DNA from: JBDSLU01 sp031407765 | GTDB taxonomy: Bacteria > Acidobacteriota > Vicinamibacteria > Vicinamibacterales > Vicinamibacteraceae | Length of the DNA stretch: 64,000 nt | Assembly: GCA_031407765.1 (NCBI GenBank) | Contig: JANOIR010000077.1 | Coordinates: 1 to 64,000, forward strand | Reading direction: 5' to 3' | Shown: one piece after another, positions 7,971 through 21,300 of the stretch | How positions within the stretch are numbered: position 1 is the stretch's first letter | How the letters are laid out: each line of letters starts with the position of its first letter | Translations under genes and position numbers: made by a program | The notes under the pieces: model-generated | Told to the model about the DNA's origin: nothing | What the model saw: the letters and a program-made list of their open reading frames with translations, nothing else | Database searches by the model: none

Positions 7971-9322
7971 TGAGGACAACGGTCTTCAGGCTGCTCATAC
8001 TCGCTGGCCTGACCGGTCCCGTATTTGCTCCCGGGTTTGTTTCCTCTGCTTGGGCGGAGGACCTGGTCCAGATCTACAGCCTGTCCAAGCTGAACGACCC
8101 GAAGTACAAGGGTGCGCGCTACGATTTCGAGGCCGCTTCCTACGCCGAGCCCCAGGCGCGCGCCGCGCTGCTGCCCACCATTTCGCTCGAAGCGCTCGAG
8201 ATGCGGACGTACCAGCGCATCATCAACAGCGCGAACACCGTGTTCGCGACCGGCTCGACGGACTATCCCACCTACAGCCAGACGCTGAACCTCACGCAGC
8301 CGATCTACAAGCTGTCCGCCTGGTTCGGCTACGAGCAGGCGAAGGTGAAGGTCAAGCAGGCCGCGGCCACCTTCAGCGCCGCGGAGCAGGACCTGATCGT
8401 GCGCGCGGCGACCGCCTATTTCAGCGTGCTCGCGGCGCGCGACGTGCTCGAGTTCGCGGAGGCGGAGAAGAAGGCGATCCAGCGCCAGCTCGATCTCGTC
8501 CAGCAGCGCTTCAGCAGCGGCCTGGTCGCCGTCGCCGACCTGCACGACACCCGGGCGCGCAACGCGATCAAGGAAGCCGACGTGGTGGCCGCGCAGAACG
8601 AACGCGACGACAGGGTGCAGGCGCTGCGCGAGCTGACGGGCCGGACGATCCCGAACCTGAAGCCGCTGCGCCAGGCCATTCCACTCGAGAATCCCGAGCC
8701 GCTCGACATGAACGCCTGGGTCAGCGTCGCGGAGAAGCAGAACCTGCTGCTCGAAGCGCGCCGCCAGGCCGTGGAGGTCGCGCAGCAGGAGATCCGCCGC
8801 CAGCGCGCGGGCCATGCGCCGGTGCTCGATTTCGTCGCAACGCAGAACAAGAAGGACACCGGCGGCAGCCTGTTCGGCGGCGGCAGCAACGTCGAGACGC
8901 TCGATCTCATGTTCCGCCTGAACATTCCCATCTTCTCCGGCGGCCTCACATCCGCGCTGACCGGCGAGGCGGTGAAGCGCTACTACAGCTCGCTGGAGGA
9001 CATGGAGCGCGACTGGCGCCAGGTGGAACGCCAGACCCGGGCCGCGTTCCAGGGCGTCACCGGCGGCGTGGTGCGCGCGCGCGCGCTCGCGCAAGGCATC
9101 CTGTCCGCCGAAAGCGCGCGCGAGCTCAAGGTCGAGGGCTACCGTTCGGGCCTGCAGACGATCCTGCAGGTGCTCGACGCGGAGCGCGACCTTTACGCGG
9201 CGAAACGCGACTCGGCGCGTGCGCGCTACGACCTCCTGATCAACCGGCTGCGCCTGAAGCAGGCCGCCGGCACGCTGGGCGAGGATGAATTGGTGGCGAT
9301 CAACCGATTGCTCGAGCCCTAA
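7970..9322 (+). CDS. TolC family outer-membrane channel protein (type I secretion)
   Basis: I choose GTG at 7970, overlapping the sapC stop by one base, because it gives an N-terminal signal peptide with hydrophobic core 'LLILAGLTGPVFA' and a cleavage site after 'SSAWA' (residue 29). The mature part is about 420 residues with two repeated halves typical of the outer membrane efflux family: 'DLIVRAATAYFSVLAARDVLEFAEA' in part, 'RFSSGLVAVADLHDTRA' and, in the second half, 'EGYRSGLQTILQVLDAERDLY'. The trimer forms an outer-membrane barrel and periplasmic tunnel that docks onto HlyD-type adaptors. It sits immediately upstream of the giant protein gene (17 nt to the first possible start), so that protein is its likely substrate. 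Confidence 0.93.
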   Translation: MRTTVFRLLILAGLTGPVFAPGFVSSAWAEDLVQIYSLSKLNDPKYKGARYDFEAASYAEPQARAALLPTISLEALEMRTYQRIINSANTVFATGSTDYPTYSQTLNLTQPIYKLSAWFGYEQAKVKVKQAAATFSAAEQDLIVRAATAYFSVLAARDVLEFAEAEKKAIQRQLDLVQQRFSSGLVAVADLHDTRARNAIKEADVVAAQNERDDRVQALRELTGRTIPNLKPLRQAIPLENPEPLDMNAWVSVAEKQNLLLEARRQAVEVAQQEIRRQRAGHAPVLDFVATQNKKDTGGSLFGGGSNVETLDLMFRLNIPIFSGGLTSALTGEAVKRYYSSLEDMERDWRQVERQTRAAFQGVTGGVVRARALAQGILSAESARELKVEGYRSGLQTILQVLDAERDLYAAKRDSARARYDLLINRLRLKQAAGTLGEDELVAINRLLEP

Positions 9323-9339
9323 CGGAAAAACTGGCGAAC

Positions 9340-12300
9340 TTGACCCGCATACCGGCAATGGAAGCGATGAAGAACCTGGCGGCACGGCTCGCCCGGGGAT
9401 TCCGAGCCTCCAGGCTGCAGCCGCCGATGCGCCGCAAGGCGATGTTCGAGGCGCTCGAGCAGCGCTTCATGCTGTCCGCGGAACTGGTGGTTCCCCCGCC
9501 GCCGCCGCCCGCGGCGCAGGCTCCCGCGCTGGAGGCGCCACTCAATCCGACCGTGCCGTCGACGATCACGGCGGCCTCGACGCCGATCCAGTTCACGCTG
9601 CAGGCGCAGGCGGAGCTGCCGGAAGCGGCCGAAGCCCAGCCGGATCCGGGCGGGGTACAGGCGACCACGCCCGAGATCGAGGCGGTCGACACCTCGCTGC
9701 CGAAGGCGAACAACGCTGCTCTCGACGAGCTGAGCGAAGCGGCGGCAGGTACCACCGCCGCGCCGGCCGCGGTGGCCCAGGAGGCGCCTGCGCCGATGAA
9801 TCTCGCGGCGTACGCGGCCTCGGTCCAGAATCGCCCGGCGCCGATGCAGGTCATCATCATCGACCCGTCGGTGCCGAACTACGAGGCGCTGGTCAAGAGC
9901 CTGCTGAACTACGGTGCTGCGCAGGCCCCGGCAACTCCCGTGCAGGAGAGTGTCGCCTCCAGCAGCAAGCCTGAGGAAACGTCCATCTCGCTCCCTGCCG
10001 TATCAACCGTCCAGGATGCGCAGGCGCAACAACCGTCGCGCGGCGACGAACAGGTGGTGCAGGTCCAGCGCATCGGCGACATCGAAGTGGTGGTGCTCGA
10101 TGCGCGCTTCGACGGCGTCGACCAGATCACGGACATCCTTTCCGCGCACCATGGCCTTGGCGCGGTGCAGGTGCTTTCGCACGGCGGCAGCGGCGCCCTG
10201 CGGCTGGGCACGAGCCAGCTGAATGAAGCCAAGCTGGAGCAACAGAAGGCGCGTATCGCGGGCTGGGGCGCGGCGCTGCGTCCGGACGGCGACATCCTCC
10301 TGTATGGCTGCGACGTCGCCGCGGGCGCGGGCGGCCTGGAATTCGTCGGCAGCCTCGCCGCGCTCACGGGCGCCGACGTCGCGGCTTCGACCAACCAAAC
10401 CGGCGCTGCCGGCCTGGGCGGCGATTGGGCGCTCGAGTACCACACCGGCATCATTGAATCGCAGCCCCTGTTTACGGAGAGCGTGCTTTCGAGCTACGCC
10501 TACCTCCTCGCCAACCTGACGGGTACTGCGGGCGCCGACACCCTGACCAGCACCGGCGCTGCCGACGTGTTGACCGGCCTGGCGGGCGACGACATCTACA
10601 AGTTCAACAACGCCTGGGGCAGCGACACGGTCACCGAGCTCGCCGCCGGCGGCATGGACACGCTGGACTTCTCGTCGGTCACGGCGAACCTGACCTTCAC
10701 GGTGAATGCCGATGGCAGCGTCGATGTCGCGAACGGTACTGGAAGCGCGCTTCACGCGACCGGCGTCGAAAAGCTGATCGGCGGCCTCGGGGTCAACACC
10801 TTCCGTTTCCTGGACCAGGCCGTCTTCAACGGCAGCATCGTCGGCAAGAGCGGCGGCCAGGACGTGTTCGACTTCGGCACCTTTGCCAGCGCACTCAACT
10901 GGGCCGTCACCGACGTCCAGGCGGGCAGCGTCAACGGCGGGTCGGTCACGGCTGCCTTCACCAATATCAGCAGGTTCACCGGCGGCACCGCGACGGATAC
11001 CCTCACCGGCCCTGACGGGAGCGACACCTGGGACATCTGGAACGTCACCGGCGTGGGCGCCGGTAACGCAGGCGGCACCACGTTCACCGGCATGGAGCAG
11101 CTCGAGGGGCGCGGCACGAACATCCTGAACTACTCCGCCTACGGCAGCGCGGTATCGGTCGACCTGGATGGGTCCACCGCCACCGGCTTCAGCCAGATCA
11201 CCGGCTTCCGCGGCGCGTATGGCTCGCAGCACGACGACGTCCTTGTCGGGAACAGCGAAGACAACGTGTTTTCGGGCGGCGGCGGCAGCAACACGATCAA
11301 CGGCGGCGGCGGCAGCGACACCGTGTCCGAAGCGGCGGACGTCAACTTCGTCCTGACCGACGGCTCGCTGACGATCGGCGGGATCGGCACCGATTCGCTG
11401 AGCAACATCGAGCAGGCTTACTTGGTCGGCGGCGCCGGTTCGAACACGTTCGACATCACGGCCTTCACCAAGGGCGCAGTCACGTTGAACGGAGGCGCCG
11501 GCAACGACACCTACAAGCTCGGCAACACCTGGAACACCCACAGGATCACGGAAGCCGCGGCCAGCGGACAGGACACGCTCGATTTCTCCGCGGTCTCGTC
11601 GCTTGCGCTGACCTTCACCGTCAACGCCGACGGCACGGTCGACGTCACCAACGAGGCGCTGCCCGACGCCGTCATCTACACGACCAACGTCGACAACCTC
11701 ATCGGCGGCCAGGGCGCGACCGCCAGCAACAGCTTCGTGTTCTTCGAGGATGCCGTCCTCGCGGGAACGGTCAGCGGCAAGGTCGGCGGGCAGGACACGC
11801 TCGACTACAGCGACTACGGCACCGCGGTCACGGTCAACCTCGCCACGGGCGCCGCGACGGCCACCCAGGGCGCAAGCAATTTCACCAACGTGATGGGCGG
11901 CTCGGCCGCCAGCACGCTGGTCGGCTGGAATGCCGCGAATACCTGGACCATCACGGAACACACCAGCGGCACGGTGGCGAGCGCGAGCGGCACTGTCACG
12001 TTCAGTGGCCTGAGCAGCATCGCCGGCGGCAGCGCGGCCGACGTGTTGACCGGGCCGATCGACGGCGATGTCTGGAATATCAACTCCACGGGCGCCGGCA
12101 ACGTGGATGGCCTGAATTTCAGCGGCATGGAGACGCTGGCCGCGCGCGGCACGATCAACGTGCTGGATTACGCCGCATACCCGACCGCGGGCAGCGGCAT
12201 CGGCGTTACCGTCGACCTCGCGTCCGGCTCGGCGACCGGCTTCGTCGCCATCAGCGGTTTCCGCGACGTCTGGGGTTCCGCATACAACGACACGCTGCGC

Positions 12301-15300
12301 GGCGACGGCGCCAACAACACTCTGGCTGGTCGCGCGGGAAGCAACATCCTCGACGGCCGGGGCGGAACCAATACCGTCACGGAAGAAGGCGACTTCAATT
12401 TCACCCTGACCGATGGCTCGCTCACCATCACGGCCCTTTCGGGCGGCGCGGTGGTGGGCGCCGATACGCTGAGCAACATCACGCGCGCCGTCATCTCGGG
12501 CGAGGACGGCAACAACACCCTCGATGCGAGCGCCTTCACGCTGGGCTCGGTCAAGCTGGACGGCGAAGGCGGCAACGACATCCTGAAGGGCGGCAGCGGC
12601 GACGACGTCCTGATCGGCAACTGGGGCGTCGACAACATCGACGGCGGCCTCGGCGTCAACACGCTCGAGGAACGGTCGGACTCGCGCTTCGTGCTCACCG
12701 ATGCCAGCCTGGACTCGGGCGACGGCACGAGCGAGGTGCAGTCGATCACCATGGCGGCGGGCGTGACGAGCGGGCAGTTCTCGCTCAGCTTCAACGGCGA
12801 GACGACCAGCCCGATCAGCTACAACGCCTCCGCGCTGGCCGTGAAGACCGCGCTCACTTCCCTGAACGGCATCGGCGACAAGGACATCGACGTCACCAAG
12901 ACGGGGAACGTCTGGACGGCGACGTTCAAGGGCAACCTGGCCGGGAAGGACGTCGCCAACCTCGACGCTACCAGCATCGACCTCTTCGGCGGCGGCGTAA
13001 CGGCGAGCGTCGCCACCTCCGGCGCAGTGGTGGCCAGCTTCGCCGACACGCTGGCGCGCATCCAGCGCGCGACGCTCTACGGCGGCGCCGGCGACAACCT
13101 GATCGACACGTCCGCCTTCACCGGCTCGGCGACGCTCGACGGCGGCAGCGGCGACGACGTGCTGATCGGCGGCGCCGGCGCCGACTTCCTCTACGGCCGG
13201 GAAGGCGAGGACACGCTCACCGGCGGCGGCGGCGCGGACACCATCAACGGCGGCTGGGGCATCGATACGCTCGCCGAAACGCGCGACGCGGACTTCACGC
13301 TGACCGATACCAGCCTCCTGATCGGCGGCGAGACCGACGTCCTGGCCCAGATCGAGCTCGCCAGGCTGACGGGCGGCGGCGGCGGCAACCAGCTGGACGC
13401 CAGCGGGTTTACGGGCCTTAGCGCCGATACACCTCTCCTCTTCTTCCACGGCGGCAATGGCATCGGGACCGCGACGGGCGAGAACACGGCGGACATCCGC
13501 ATCACGCTCAGGGACGGCACGACGAACGTCGACGTCGACCTGGGATTCGCGCGCACGCTGCAGGAGATCTTCACGGCCATCCATACGGCCAACGAGAACC
13601 TCAGCGCGGCGCTCGTCGGTGACCACATCGTCATCACGGACGCCTCGGCCGGTTCGTCCAGCGTCCGGGTCGCGGCGCTGAACAGCTCGACCGCGGCAGC
13701 CGACCTGGGAATCCTGGGTACCGGCGCCGGCGCGACCCTGACGGGGACGAGCATCACCGGCGTTGGCAGCGTCGTCCTGGACGGCGGCGCCGGCAACGAC
13801 GTCCTGATCGGATCCGCGGGCTACGACACGCTCACGGGCGGCGCCGGTGCGGACACCATCACCGGCGGGCTCGGCGTCGACACGCTGGTGGAGACGCGCG
13901 ATGCGAATTTCACCCTCACCGATACCACCCTGATCATCGGCAGCGAAGGCACCGACACGCTGGCCGGCCTCGAGCACGCCACGCTCACGGGCGGCGCCGG
14001 CGCCAACATCCTGGACGCCTCGGCGTGGACCCTGGGTTCGCTGGAGCTCGGCACGGGCGGCGGCGCGGATACCCTGCGCGGCGGTGCGGTGAACGCGGCG
14101 GTTGCCGGCAGCGGCGACGACACGTTCCGCATCGACGTGGGGAACCTGAGCGCCTCGAACCCGGCCCACAAGGTCACGATTAACACCTACGGCACGAGCG
14201 GCGACCGCATCGTGGTCGTCAACGGCGGCAACACGCTCACCAACCAGGCCTTCAACTGGGTCACGTTCGAAGGACTCAGCGACGCGGTCTACGAAATCAC
14301 GCAGAAGGGCCTGCTGAACGTACAGAACGTCACGCGCGTCGGCGGCAACGTCACCATCAAGGCCGACACCATCAGCATGACGGGGACCACGATCGATCTC
14401 CGCGGCGCGACCAAGGGCGGCGACCTGCGCATGGAGGCGCTGCAGATCAATATCGGCGCGGGCGCGCAGATCCTCACCAAGTCCACCGCGGGCGGGATCG
14501 ACGGCAAGGTCGATCTCGTCGCCCTCGACGGCCTCAAGGAGCTGGGCGGCGGCGTCCTGGGGTTCTACAACGTCGAGAACGCCGACGCCCAGATCAACCT
14601 GACCGGCAATGCGCGCATCGAAGGCGGCAACGTGAGCCTGTACGCGATCAGCGACAGCCGCCACTTCGTCACCGACGCCGAGTACTCCTCGAGCCTGGGC
14701 GCCAAGATCAAGGACACTTTCCTTTCGGCGATGGACAGCATGTCGCTATGGGGTGGCTCCGCCTTCACCGACAGCCGCGCGACCATCAGCGTCGGCACCC
14801 AGGCGAACATCACGGCGACCAACTTCGTCGCGCATGCCAACGCGGTGGGTGTGGTGATGTCGAAGCCGACCAGCCTGCTGCTGCCGATTGCCATCGCCTA
14901 CGCCGAGCTGACGACAGTCTCGAAGGTTACCTTCGAGGGCACGCTGACCACGTCCGGGGACGCGTCGCTGCGCGCCACCGCCGACAACAACATCAGCGTG
15001 ATCGCCAAGGTGTTCAACGAGACGCCGCAGCTGCAGCCCGACGGCACCTACAGCGCGCTGGGCAAGGCGAAGAACGCGATCAACAAGATCATCCCGATCC
15101 ACGGCAAGGCGGTCTCGTTCGGAATGAGCGTGCTCGAGTCCGAGGCCAACGCCAACGTCACCGACACGGCGACCCTGACGATCGGCAACAACCTGGTGGT
15201 GCAGGGCGACACCGTCGACCGCAACCGCACCTACGGCCGCTCGTTCACCGACGAGGACGGCAACTTCGGCATCGCCACCGCGGTTGCCATCGAGAACGGC

Positions 15301-18300
15301 AACACCTACGCGCTGCTCGACGGCAAGGCGACCGTGGGCGGCACGGTCACCGTCAATGCCCTGCAGCGCAAGGAGGCGTTCGGCGGCGAGCTGCCGACGA
15401 CGCAGAACGCGGCGATCGACACGGCGCTGGCGAAGAAGCAGTCGATCACCGCCTCGAAGATGTTCCTGCTGCCGACGCTGGACGGCGGCGTCAAGGCGAC
15501 GACCAACATCGGCTCGAACACCAGCGGCGACATCCTCGACGACATGGAGTCGCGCGCGACCACCGAGGTGGCGCTGGGCGCCATCAAGGCGCTGAAGGCG
15601 ATCGGCAGCGGCCTCGGGGCGATCTACCACGCGATCGTCGACTCGTCCGCGGAGAAGGCTGACGCGAAGGCGAAGGCGGAGAAGGACAAGGCCGCGGTGA
15701 AGCCGGACAAGCCGGCGGAAACCCGCAAGCCCAACTCGCTGCAGTTCGGCGGCGCGGTCGCCTGGTCGGAGGACACGAACACCGTCACGGCGCGGATCGG
15801 CGACGGCAACTCCGCCGACCATAACGCCCTCGGCGCCGACGTCGATGCGATCGGCTCGATCACGGTCCGGGCGACGGTCTCGAACCGTCCCGACGTCAGC
15901 GCCACGGCGCTGACCCTCGACAAGGGCAAGGCGAAGAAATTCCCGACCGACCCGGCCGCGAAGGCCGGCGCGGTGGCCTTCAACTACGGGCTGTACGAGA
16001 ACAATGCCAACGCCTACATCAACGGCGACGCGCAGGTGGACGGCAAGGGCACGATCACCGTCAAGGCCGACACGCTCAACCAGATCGATCCGAACAGCCT
16101 GTGGGGCGCGAACCTGGTCAGCCCGTGGAACAAGCAGGCCGACTTCTCCTCCACCGACGGCGTGCAGGCGGTCACGACCAATCAGATCGTCGACAAGGGC
16201 GGCGACTGGTACCAGTTTGTCGGCAGCAACCCGGGCGCCGCCCGCAACCTCGCCACCGAGGACTACACCGACTCGACCAACTGGCAGAGCCTCGGCACGG
16301 CGGGGCAGCATCGCACCAGCACGTTCGTCTCCAACCTGACGACGTACCTGAACAACAACTTCGGCCTGGACAACAACCTCGCCGACACGTGGACGCAGAG
16401 CAACGTCACCGGCGCGAAGTCCGCCATCGCCGGCGCGATCACGGTCCTGCGGCTCGAGCACAGCGCCGACGCGCGCATCAAGAACGGCGCGCGCGTCAAC
16501 CAGAGCGCGCCCACCACGAGCACGCGCGACGTCGTGGTCGAGGCGACGAGCGTCAACCAGACCATCAACATCGCCGGCAACTTCAAGTTCCCGTTCGGCA
16601 CGGTCACGCCAAATCAAAACGGCAAGGGCTGGTTCCAGTCCGAGGGCGGCGGCTTCCAGCGCACCCCCGGGGGCAAGGGCGCGGCGGGCGGCGCGTTCAT
16701 GTTCTTCTTCTACGAGAACGACGTCACCGCCAAGATCGAGGACGGCGTCCTGCTGAACGCCGACAGCCTCAAGGTCAACGCCGATGGCTTCAACCTCGGC
16801 GTCGCGCTCGGCGCCTCGGGCGGGCAGTCCGACGGCACCGCCTTCAACGGCGCGTTCATCTACAGCCAGGTCGTGGATACCACGCTGGCCCAAATCGACA
16901 ACGGCGCGACCATCACGGTCGGCAACCGCGCGGTGTCGGATCCGGCTGCGTCGAACGCCTCGGTGCTGGTCAAGGCCAACAACAAGACGTTCCTCGTGAC
17001 GGTCGCGGGCGCGGTCGCCGTCTCGGATGAAACCGCGGTAGGCGCCTCAGGCGCGATCAACCGGATCGTGCGCGACACCGAGGCATTCATCGGCAACCGC
17101 CTGGGCGACAATTCGGTCACTACCCGGCACACGCTCGAATCCGCCGGCGATGTGCGCGTGATGTCCAAGAACGAAGGCGTCGTGGCGGCCGTCGCCGTCG
17201 CCGGCGCCAAGTCCTCGAGCAAGCCGCCCGGCGCCGACGCCGCGGACAAGGGCACGCAAGGCACGCCCAAGCCCGACGGCACCTCGACCAATGACGCCGG
17301 CAAGCAGCCGACCAAGGACGGCAAGTATCCGGACGGGCTGCTGTCGGAACTGACGTCCAACCCGCTCTTCCAGAGACTGGGGCTGGCCTCGGGCTCGACG
17401 CAGACCACGCCGCCACAGGCCACCCCGCCGGCCCAGCCGCCGGCGCAACCGCCGGCCCCGCCGCCGGCCACGCCGCCGCCGGCCGCGAACCCGAACACGC
17501 CCAAGTCGGGTCTCGGCTTCTCTGGCGCCGTGACCATCAATATCGCGGACGACAACTCGCGCGCCTATGTGCGCAACAGCGGCGACGTCAAGGTCACCAA
17601 CGGCAGCCTGATCCTCAGGGCCGAGAACGCCGCGCACGTCGTTTCGATCGCCGGCGGCGTCGCCTACGCTACCAATGACGGCTCTAAGCCGGCGCGGGCG
17701 ATTGGCGGCGCGGTCGGGGTCAACGTGGTCACGGGAACCACCGAGGCCTTCCTCGACGGCGCCACCCTGGTCAATACCAAGGGGCTGGACTTCGACGCGC
17801 TGCGCTCGGGCTCGATCGTCGCCGTCACGGCCGGCATCACCGGCGCGACCGGCAAGACCGGCCAGGCCGGCGCGGGCTCGATCGCGTTCACCCGCACCAG
17901 CTACACGACGCACACCGGCCTGTCGAACACCACGACCGGCGCAGGCAAGATCGACGGCGCCGTATCGCTGAACGCGCAGGACGACACCAACATCGTGGTC
18001 GTGGCGGGCGCGGGCGCCTTCGGCGGCAAGACCGGCGTCGGCATCAGCGCCGCCTACAGCCAGATCGAGAACGACATCTCCTCCACCGTCGACACGGTGG
18101 CCAACTTCAGGCACACGGGCAGCTTCGACGTCCTGGCCAGTACCGATGCCGACATCGTCGCCGTCACCGCCTCGGCCGGCGTGGCGACCGGCGGCGGCGG
18201 GGCCGAGGGCATGGGCGTCGGCGGCACGCTGACGATCAATTTCATCGACAACACGGTCAGCGCGAAGGTGCTCAACAGCAGCACCACCGCGGATTCGAGC

Positions 18301-21300
18301 GGCGACATCACGGTCTTCGCGCACGACACCTCGTCCATCTATGCGTTCTCGGGCGGCTTTGCATTCGGCAAGACTTCCGGGTACGGCGCGGCCTTCGCCC
18401 TGAACTACATGGGCAACAGCGTCACCGCCGCGGTCGAGGGCTCGACACTGCTCGAATCCTCCGGCGCGCTCAGCGTCAAGGCCGAAGCCGACGGCACCAT
18501 CGTCAGCGTCGCGGTCGGCGGCGCCGGCTCGCAGAAGTCCGCGATCGCCGGCTCGGTCGCGGCGAACATCCTCACCAACTCGGCCGACGCGCACATCAGC
18601 GGCGGCTCCAACATCCGGCTGCTGGGCCCGATCACGGTCAAGGCGGCCGACCGGCTGTTGCTGACGTCGGTGGCCGGCGGCATCGGCGCCTCGTCCGGCG
18701 CCCGCGGCGTCGGCGTCTCGGCCAGCTGGAACCGCATCAGCTCCGGCGTGGCCGCCTACATCGACCATTCCGACGTGGAGTCCACCGGCTCGTCCGTCAG
18801 CGTGATCGCGACCTCGAGCCCGCTGCTGGTCGGCATCGGCTTCGCGGGCGGCGGCTCCAAGGGCCAGGGCGGCGCGGGCGTGCTCACCATCAACTCGATC
18901 GCCAACACGGTCGACGCGCACATCACGACGAGCTCCAACGTCACCGCGTTCGGAAACGTCACGGTCAGCGCGAGCGAAGCCGCGTCGATGTACGTCGGCG
19001 CGCTGGCCATCGCGGGCTCCGCCAACGGCAACGCGATCGGCGGGCTCCTGGCCTACAACTACGTCGGCAGCAGCTCGGATCCGGCCGATCCGAACGTCGT
19101 CAGCCTCGCCGACGGTGCCGCCGAAGGCACGAAGGCCGCCAAGGTCAGCGGCGCCGATACCGCGACCGCGAGCAACGTCAAGGCCTACATCGATTCGTCC
19201 AAGGTGATCGCGGGCGGCAGCGTGCTGGTGGTGGCCGGGTTCGACGATCCTTCCGCGCAGGCGGATCCCGGCCCGCTGATCTCCGCGACCAAGACGGTCA
19301 ACCCGGCTTCGGCGGTGACGACGACCGGCGACACGATCCGGTTCGCCGGCGCGCATGGCTTGAAAACCGGCGACGAGGTCCTCTATCACAAGGGCGCGGT
19401 CGGCGATGTCGCGGTCGGCACGCTGGTCGACGACGGCACCACCAAGTACTACGTCATCAAGGTCGACGACAACACGGTGAAGCTCGCGACGTCCCAGGAC
19501 AACGCGCTCTCGCATGTCGCCATCGCCCTCGGTTCCGCGGGCTCCGGCACCAGCCACAACATCGTTTCCACCGCGACCGGCGCCACCGCCCTGACGTTCA
19601 ATCCGGGAACGGCCGTCACGACCACGGTGGCGCACGCCGACACGATTTCCTTCGGCAGCGCGCACGGTCTGAAGACCGGAGACGCGGTCGTCTACCGTAA
19701 CGGCGGCGGCACCAGCATCGGCGGCCTGGCCCAGAACGAGACCTACTACGTCATCAACGTTGACGCGACGCACATCAGGCTCGCGGCGACGCAGAGCGAT
19801 GCGCTGGCGTCCACCGCGGTGCCAGTGTTCCTGAGCGCCGGCGCAACCGGCACGGCGCACAGCCTGCTGGTCAAGCGCGACAGCGTCGACGCACGGGGCA
19901 TCACGCTCGCCCTGCCGAGCTCGATCGGCGGCCAGATCACGAGCGTCACGGCGGCGGGCGCCGGCGGCAAGACCTCTTCGGGCGCGGGCGCGGTATCGCT
20001 CAACTTCGTGCGCATGAACGTGGACGCGCACATTTCGAACATCACCGGAACGAACCGGGTGCAGGCGGGTTCCGGCTCGGTCAGCGTGCTCGCCAACGAC
20101 ACTTCGCACGTCAACTCGGGCACCGGCGCGCTCGGCCTCGCGCTCGGCAAGAGCACCGCGCTCAACGCGTCGATCGGCGTCAACGACATCCGCAACACCG
20201 TCACCGCCCATATCGACAGCGCAAAAGTGGTGTCGACGGGCGGCAACGTGGCCGTGGGCGCGACCGAGACGGCGCGCAACATCAACGTGGTGATCGGCGG
20301 CAGCGTCTCGAACGGCGGCATCGCGCTCGGCGGCTCGTTCGCGATCAACACCATCAAGAACACGGTCGGCGCGCACATCAAGACCGCCTCCGACGTCACC
20401 GCCAACGGCAGCGTGTCGGTGCTGGCGAAGGACACCGCCTCGATCGCCACGCTGGCCGGCAACGTCGGCGCTTCGTTCAGCAAAGGCACCGCCGGGGTCG
20501 GCTTCGCCTTCGCGGTGAACGACGTCAGCGATACCGTCACGGCGCTGATCGACGGCTCGGCCGTGACCGCGACGACCGGCGACATCCTGGTCGACGCGAC
20601 GTTCGGCAAGCCGAGCGCGCTGCCGGCCGGGCTGGACGTGCAGATCGCCGCCATGGCGGTCAGCGGCGGCGGGTCTTCGACCATCGCCGGCGCCGGCTCG
20701 GTGGCGCTGAACTGGATCCGCAACACCGTCGACGCGAAAATCTCCAACATCGGCGACCTGCGGGCCGGCGCGCCGCACGAGCTGGTGGCCGGCGGCAAGC
20801 TCAGCGTCACCGCAAGCGACTCCTCGACCATCAACTCGCTCGCGGGCGCGATCGCGATCTCGGGCATCGGCGCGAAGGCCTCGTCGGGCGCGATCGGCGC
20901 CTCGGTGGCCTACAACTTCCTCGGCGGCGACCCGAACAATCCGGGCAGCACCAATACCAACGTGGTGCGGGCGTCGATCGAGAACGTCACCGGCAGCATC
21001 CGGGCCGGGCAGGTGATCGTCAAGGCGACCTACGACGGCAGGATCAACAACATCACCGTGGCCGGCGCGGCGGCCGGAAGCTTCGCGCTGGGCGGCGCGG
21101 TATCGGTCAACCGCATCCGCAACACCACGGACGCGCACATCTCGGGTTCGACCAACATCGCCACCACGGGAACGCTGGCGCAAAGCGTCCTGGTGAATGC
21201 AGTGGACAACGCCGCCATCTGGGTCCTGGCTGGCGGCGTGGGCATTGCGATCCCGAAGACGGGCGCTACCGGCATCGCGGCGGGCGTTTCCGCGGCGACC

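Larger units (their letters stand above)
14151..21186 (+). other. Filamentous-adhesin / LktA-like solenoid region
   Basis: Codes for residues about 1605-3949. The sequence is dominated by short valine-rich strands with Asn/Asp/Gly turns ('GNVTIKADTISMTGTTIDLRG', 'GSITVRATVSN') and by degenerate units with 'NTVxAxI', 'SAxVxSTGxxVxVxA', as in beta-helical filamentous haemagglutinin and LktA-type adhesins. It leads smoothly into the regular repeat block that follows. No enzyme domain is visible. Confidence 0.7.

Noticed and set aside
10003..14664. 1,553-codon - strand frame
   Set aside because: Shadow of the RTX region of the giant gene.
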